Source: Notolepis coatsorum | Lineage: Eukaryota; Chordata; Actinopteri; Aulopiformes; Paralepididae | Assembly: GCA_963971535.1 (NCBI GenBank) | Contig: CAXASK010002033.1 | Coordinates: 10,001-74,000, forward strand | Length of the DNA: 64,000 nucleotides | Reading direction: 5' to 3' | Part shown: positions 59,925-64,000 of the stretch, in pieces | Layout: each line of letters opens with the position of its first letter | Numbering within the stretch: position 1 is the first letter of the stretch | The notes under the pieces: generated by a model | Database searches by the model: none | Told to the model about the DNA's origin: nothing | What the model saw: the letters and a program-made list of their open reading frames with translations, nothing else | Program-made: the position numbers and the translations under genes

Positions 59925-61324
59925 TGTTGTGAAGGATCAGATTAAACCGAATATATATATTTATTTATATATATATATTTAAATAGTATTTGTATATCGT
60001 TGATATCCCCTGTATATTCCTTGTACAATATGCACTGAATATCCCTTTAGTCTACTAAACAGCCCATAATAGTTTCATTCTACCATTGGACGAGAACCTG
60101 GCGCCAGCAGCCATACCCCTAGGTTCAAGTTCAATCGTGCCGCCCAACATGTCGTGGCAAGCCCGGTTCCGCGTAGGAATACGTCTGGCGAAATACGAAT
60201 GGTACTATTTGTTCATAGCGCATATATATATGGCGCAAGTAAAGTAGAACTTTCTTTTAGTCCATTAGTTCTTTACCCTCCAACCGAGTAACAGACGCGA
60301 AGCCTCACCCACGACGCACGTGTGGTGCAGTAAGGCCTACTTGGCCTCAGAATAGGCATTGAGATATCGTGTGGATTAATAGTTGAATTGTCATAGTTTG
60401 GCACTATACCGTCGAGTTGGACGTATTCTATTAAGCTAATAATAGTCTATTTATGTATGGTGCATCGTTCGGTTAGAGTTATAAAGTGAGCAGCACCCCC
60501 ATCGTTCCTGACGTTATCTGGAGTCTTAACCAGGCTGGGCAGACCACTAGTGGTGCTTGCATCCGAGGAGCTCCGGGCCAGGGCGACTGGACCTGTACAT
60601 TGGATTACTCTACCCGGACGACGGCAAGCCTTCCACGGCTTGGATTATGCTTTGGGTGCTTTGATTATTCCATGGATAACGGCCAACACTGCGGAGTGTT
60701 GGAACTACCCCCCGGAGAGGAGTCCAGGTGAGACGGCGCTCTACACCAGTGAGGTCGCCTCACGTCTCTCCGTTGTGGACCGGCAGCTACCGTCCACCAG
60801 AGGGTCCAGCTGTATTCGTCTGTGGACCAAGGTTCTGTGGGGACCGTGTTCAAGACTTTGAATTCTCCCAAGAAATCGTCGGCCAGATGGGATACCGCCA
60901 GCGGCTTCTCTAACCCCCCCCCTCCTACTGTCTTACAACCAGCGGGACCCCCCCCCCCCCCCCCTTAGTGTATCCAGCTATAATCATTTAAGTACCATCG
61001 CTATAGTTTCCTAGAGAACCGGGTTGTATACTTACTCCCTGCGTAACCAGAGATTGGACATTCAATGTTGATTTACCTACGAATACTCATTTGCCATACA
61101 AGTGCATTTCAAATCATAAGTGTAAACAAGTGAACGTTGTATATACCTTTTGCTATATTAAATATTCGATTTGTACATTTGTGTGGACTTCGTTTCATCA
61201 GGTGGGAAAGTGTTCATCATATCTATATCATGTACTGGATGGCCAGAAGTTAAAGTACAAGAGGTAGTGGTTTAATAATACCATACTTAACAATACAGTC
61301 AGGGAATTGTACCCCTCAGTTACA
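59925..61324 (+). mobile_element. Solo LTR of a BEL/Pao relative (right arm only)
   Basis: 1,400 bp starting TGTTGTGAAGGATCAGATTA and ending CCCCTCAGTTACA, so TG...CA ends in the opposite orientation to the LTRs at 14164 and 24300. It aligns with those LTRs over the full length but with many substitutions and indels. A 5-bp duplication, GAAGG, lies at 59920-59924 and 61325-61329. No internal region remains, as expected after LTR-LTR recombination. The left arm has a single unoccupied site (CCTTC, 11803-11807). Confidence 0.9.
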
Positions 61325-62067
61325 GAAGGAGTGATATGGGAAGTACCTTATTGGTCTGAATATAAGATTAACCGGATTATAAGATTATTCAAGACTCACT
61401 TTTGGGAAAATACTTTTTTGAAGACCAAATCTTGTTTTTTTATAAAGAAAATCATTTCTGTCAACCTCCTTCAAGCTTTTCTCTGACTGTTTACATTTCT
61501 AAGCCGGTCTTGTTGTTGTTGTTGTGACATCTTCTAACATGACACACTGTAACATCATATTATTCGGCTGCTTGACAGTTGTTTGCCTTTGCGACGTACA
61601 ACTTGCCTCAATCGCGGTGAAGGAATCAAGGAACACAGCGTGATGGACACAGAGCTCGCACTCCACAGTCAACAGATCCGTCCGCCCTCACACTGTCTCA
61701 GTATGCAGAGCGTGGGGAGCCAGGGTGATATCCGCAGGTGTGTGTGTGGGCATGTGCGTGTGAGAGGGAGGGAGGGGCAGACACAGAGAGAAGGACTGTG
61801 GCTCACTCGGGGAACAGGAACACTCATTTGCTGCAATCTGTTGTTGTTGTGACTGTATAATGTTCACACTCGCCTCCTCGCAACACGGCGCTTCTCCCAA
61901 GTAGCCCCCCCCCCCCTGACTCTTACCGACGATCCTGTTGTTTTTGTTGCTGTTTATTTTGGTTTTCTGTTTCTTGCAACTGGACTGCACCTTGCTTCCT
62001 TTTCATTTTATTTTGTTTTATTTTTTTATTGTTACCATACATAGCTTAATATAGCTTCTCTATTTGT
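61325..62067. other. Unique non-coding DNA (right arm)
   Basis: Mirror of 11069-11807. No gene recognised. Confidence 0.45.
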
Positions 62068-62075
62068 ATGCAAAG

Positions 62076-62772
<697 letters not shown>

Positions 62773-62783
62773 ATGCAAAGTGT

Positions 62784-63620
62784 CCTTGAGTCTGAGGTTC
62801 TTGAGTCTGAGAAAGGCGCTTCTCTCTCTAAATCAAATGTATTATTATTAATATTATAATGACATTTAAAAGTCAACCCCGAAAATAAGACAACGCCCCT
62901 TTTTCAGATGAATTTTTCTAGGAACAAAACATGTTCTTATATTCTGCACAATACGATATCTGGTAAGTAGCTTGACACACACACAATAGAAGGATTCTCA
63001 AATGACTCACAGCCTAAGCCGTTTGCCCATCTAATGATGCACTTGGCAAATAATACTGTTTGAAGATAATTGGCATATTCTCTAAATGGGTTGAAACTTT
63101 TCCCACATCCAACGCTGACGCCTCACAGTGGCAAAAGCACTGAGCGAGGAGATAACCCAGAGATATGGGATTTCAAACAAACTCTCCAGTGACAATGGCT
63201 CAGTGGTGTATAAAGTACTTGAAAGCCACACTTAAATAAGCGAAGTGTGGTACTAGAATGCCAGTAGCCTCCGGGTAAACAAACCAGAGAAGCCACTGAT
63301 TTGTCCAGGGATTTCCTGGCTGCGCGGCAGGGATGGCGTCCCACCTTGGCAGGAGTAGAAGCTACATGAATACAATGCACATTTCTCAGTTCCCCATCAA
63401 TCGGACCGGCGATAGTGCCACCTGCAAATCCCCGACTGTAGAGACCACGTCGATCTGTTGGCCCCATGCTGTCTTGCCCATGACTCCTGTGAGGGTCCCA
63501 CAACACAATCAGGTAGCTGTTTCCTTTAGAAGTCATTCTTGGTGCTCATACGATGAACCTACTCAATGTTACTCAAGTGTTGGCACAATGCCGTATGTAA
63601 AAAACAACATTGCAGATTGA
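62784..63620 (-). other. Unassigned stretch with open frame (right arm)
   Basis: Mirror of 9604-10440. Contains the 137-codon frame at 63123-63536 (minus) and the opposite-strand frame at 63333-63620. No recognisable domain. Confidence 0.25.
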
Positions 63621-63633
63621 GATAAGGCATGTA

Positions 63634-64000
63634 AACTGAATCAAATCAAATCAAATCAAATCAAATTTATTTATAGGGCCCGACAACACACGTTAATGTC
63701 CCCATGGGCCGTACAGGTCTTCTTTAAACAAGTCAAGAAGAAAACATAACAATAAGTCAAGAACAGAACAAGAACACCATAAGGTCCAAACATTTTTAGA
63801 TGAATGCAAGCACTCCCAGATATACCCCACGCGAAGGTAAGGAAAAACTCACTAAAACCTAACAATAGGGAAAAAAGCTCCACAGGCAGTGTGGAGGAGA
63901 GAAACCTTAGAAGGGCCATTCAAGGGGGGATCTCCCTTCTTAGATGTTGGTGATAGTAGTGTTGCAGACGGACAGTTGGAAAAGCATGCATGTGTGTGGT
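63634..64000 (-). mobile_element. LINE-derived 3' end with (TTTGA)n tail (right arm, cut by window)
   Basis: Mirror of 9221-9590. Tail TCAAATCAAATCAAATCAAA at about 63639-63666. The match to the left arm is still running at the last base of the window. Confidence 0.65.

Overview
This window looks like non-coding, transposon-rich nuclear DNA from a teleost fish. The evidence is the repeat content: Rex1/CR1-like and L2-like LINE 3' ends, a BEL/Pao LTR retrotransposon, hAT and TAA- or TTAA-targeting MITEs, a tRNA-derived SINE, and long CA/CT microsatellites and minisatellites. I recognise no host protein-coding gene. The only long coherent reading frames belong to retrotransposons, and most other open frames come from microsatellites.

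The dominant architecture is a very large inverted repeat. Positions 9221-37330 (left arm) match positions 45856-64000 (right arm) as reverse complements. The right arm starts exactly after a 200-base N gap (45656-45855), and the match still continues at the right edge of the window. Between the arms lies an ~8.3 kb spacer (37331-45655) of LINE remnants, a DNA element and GA-rich repeats. After subtracting arm-specific insertions the shared core is about 15.4 kb. The arms are nearly the same but differ in TE occupancy. The left arm carries an 11.57 kb BEL/Pao provirus-like element and a 1.05 kb TAA-flanked MITE whose empty sites are intact in the right arm. The right arm carries a 1.4 kb solo LTR whose empty site is intact in the left arm, a 653 bp tandem duplication and a ~0.74 kb extra segment. 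This fits either two haplotypes scaffolded head-to-head at a CT-repeat gap (assembly artefact) or a real, recently formed genomic palindrome. The sequence alone cannot decide.

Region by region: 1-9220 is a mosaic of LINE fragments, two hAT MITEs, a TTAA-flanked element, a near-perfect hairpin and an unusual GGTTAACC array. 9221-12928 is the outer left arm, with a LINE tail, an unassigned open frame and a hAT MITE containing a CA repeat. 12929-13975 is the MITE. 14164-25732 is the BEL/Pao element with a nested LINE in its pol gene. 25733-37330 is the inner left arm, with a CT repeat, SINE, 26-bp, 42-bp and 47-bp minisatellites and unique DNA. 37331-45655 is the spacer. 45856-64000 is the mirrored right arm.

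The most biologically informative object is the BEL/Pao element. It has 1,433-bp LTRs differing by about five substitutions (hand count), a GTTAA target duplication, a primer site matching tRNA-Tyr, and a Gag-Pol frame whose only obvious lesion is the inserted LINE. That LINE itself retains a 648-codon open reverse-transcriptase frame.
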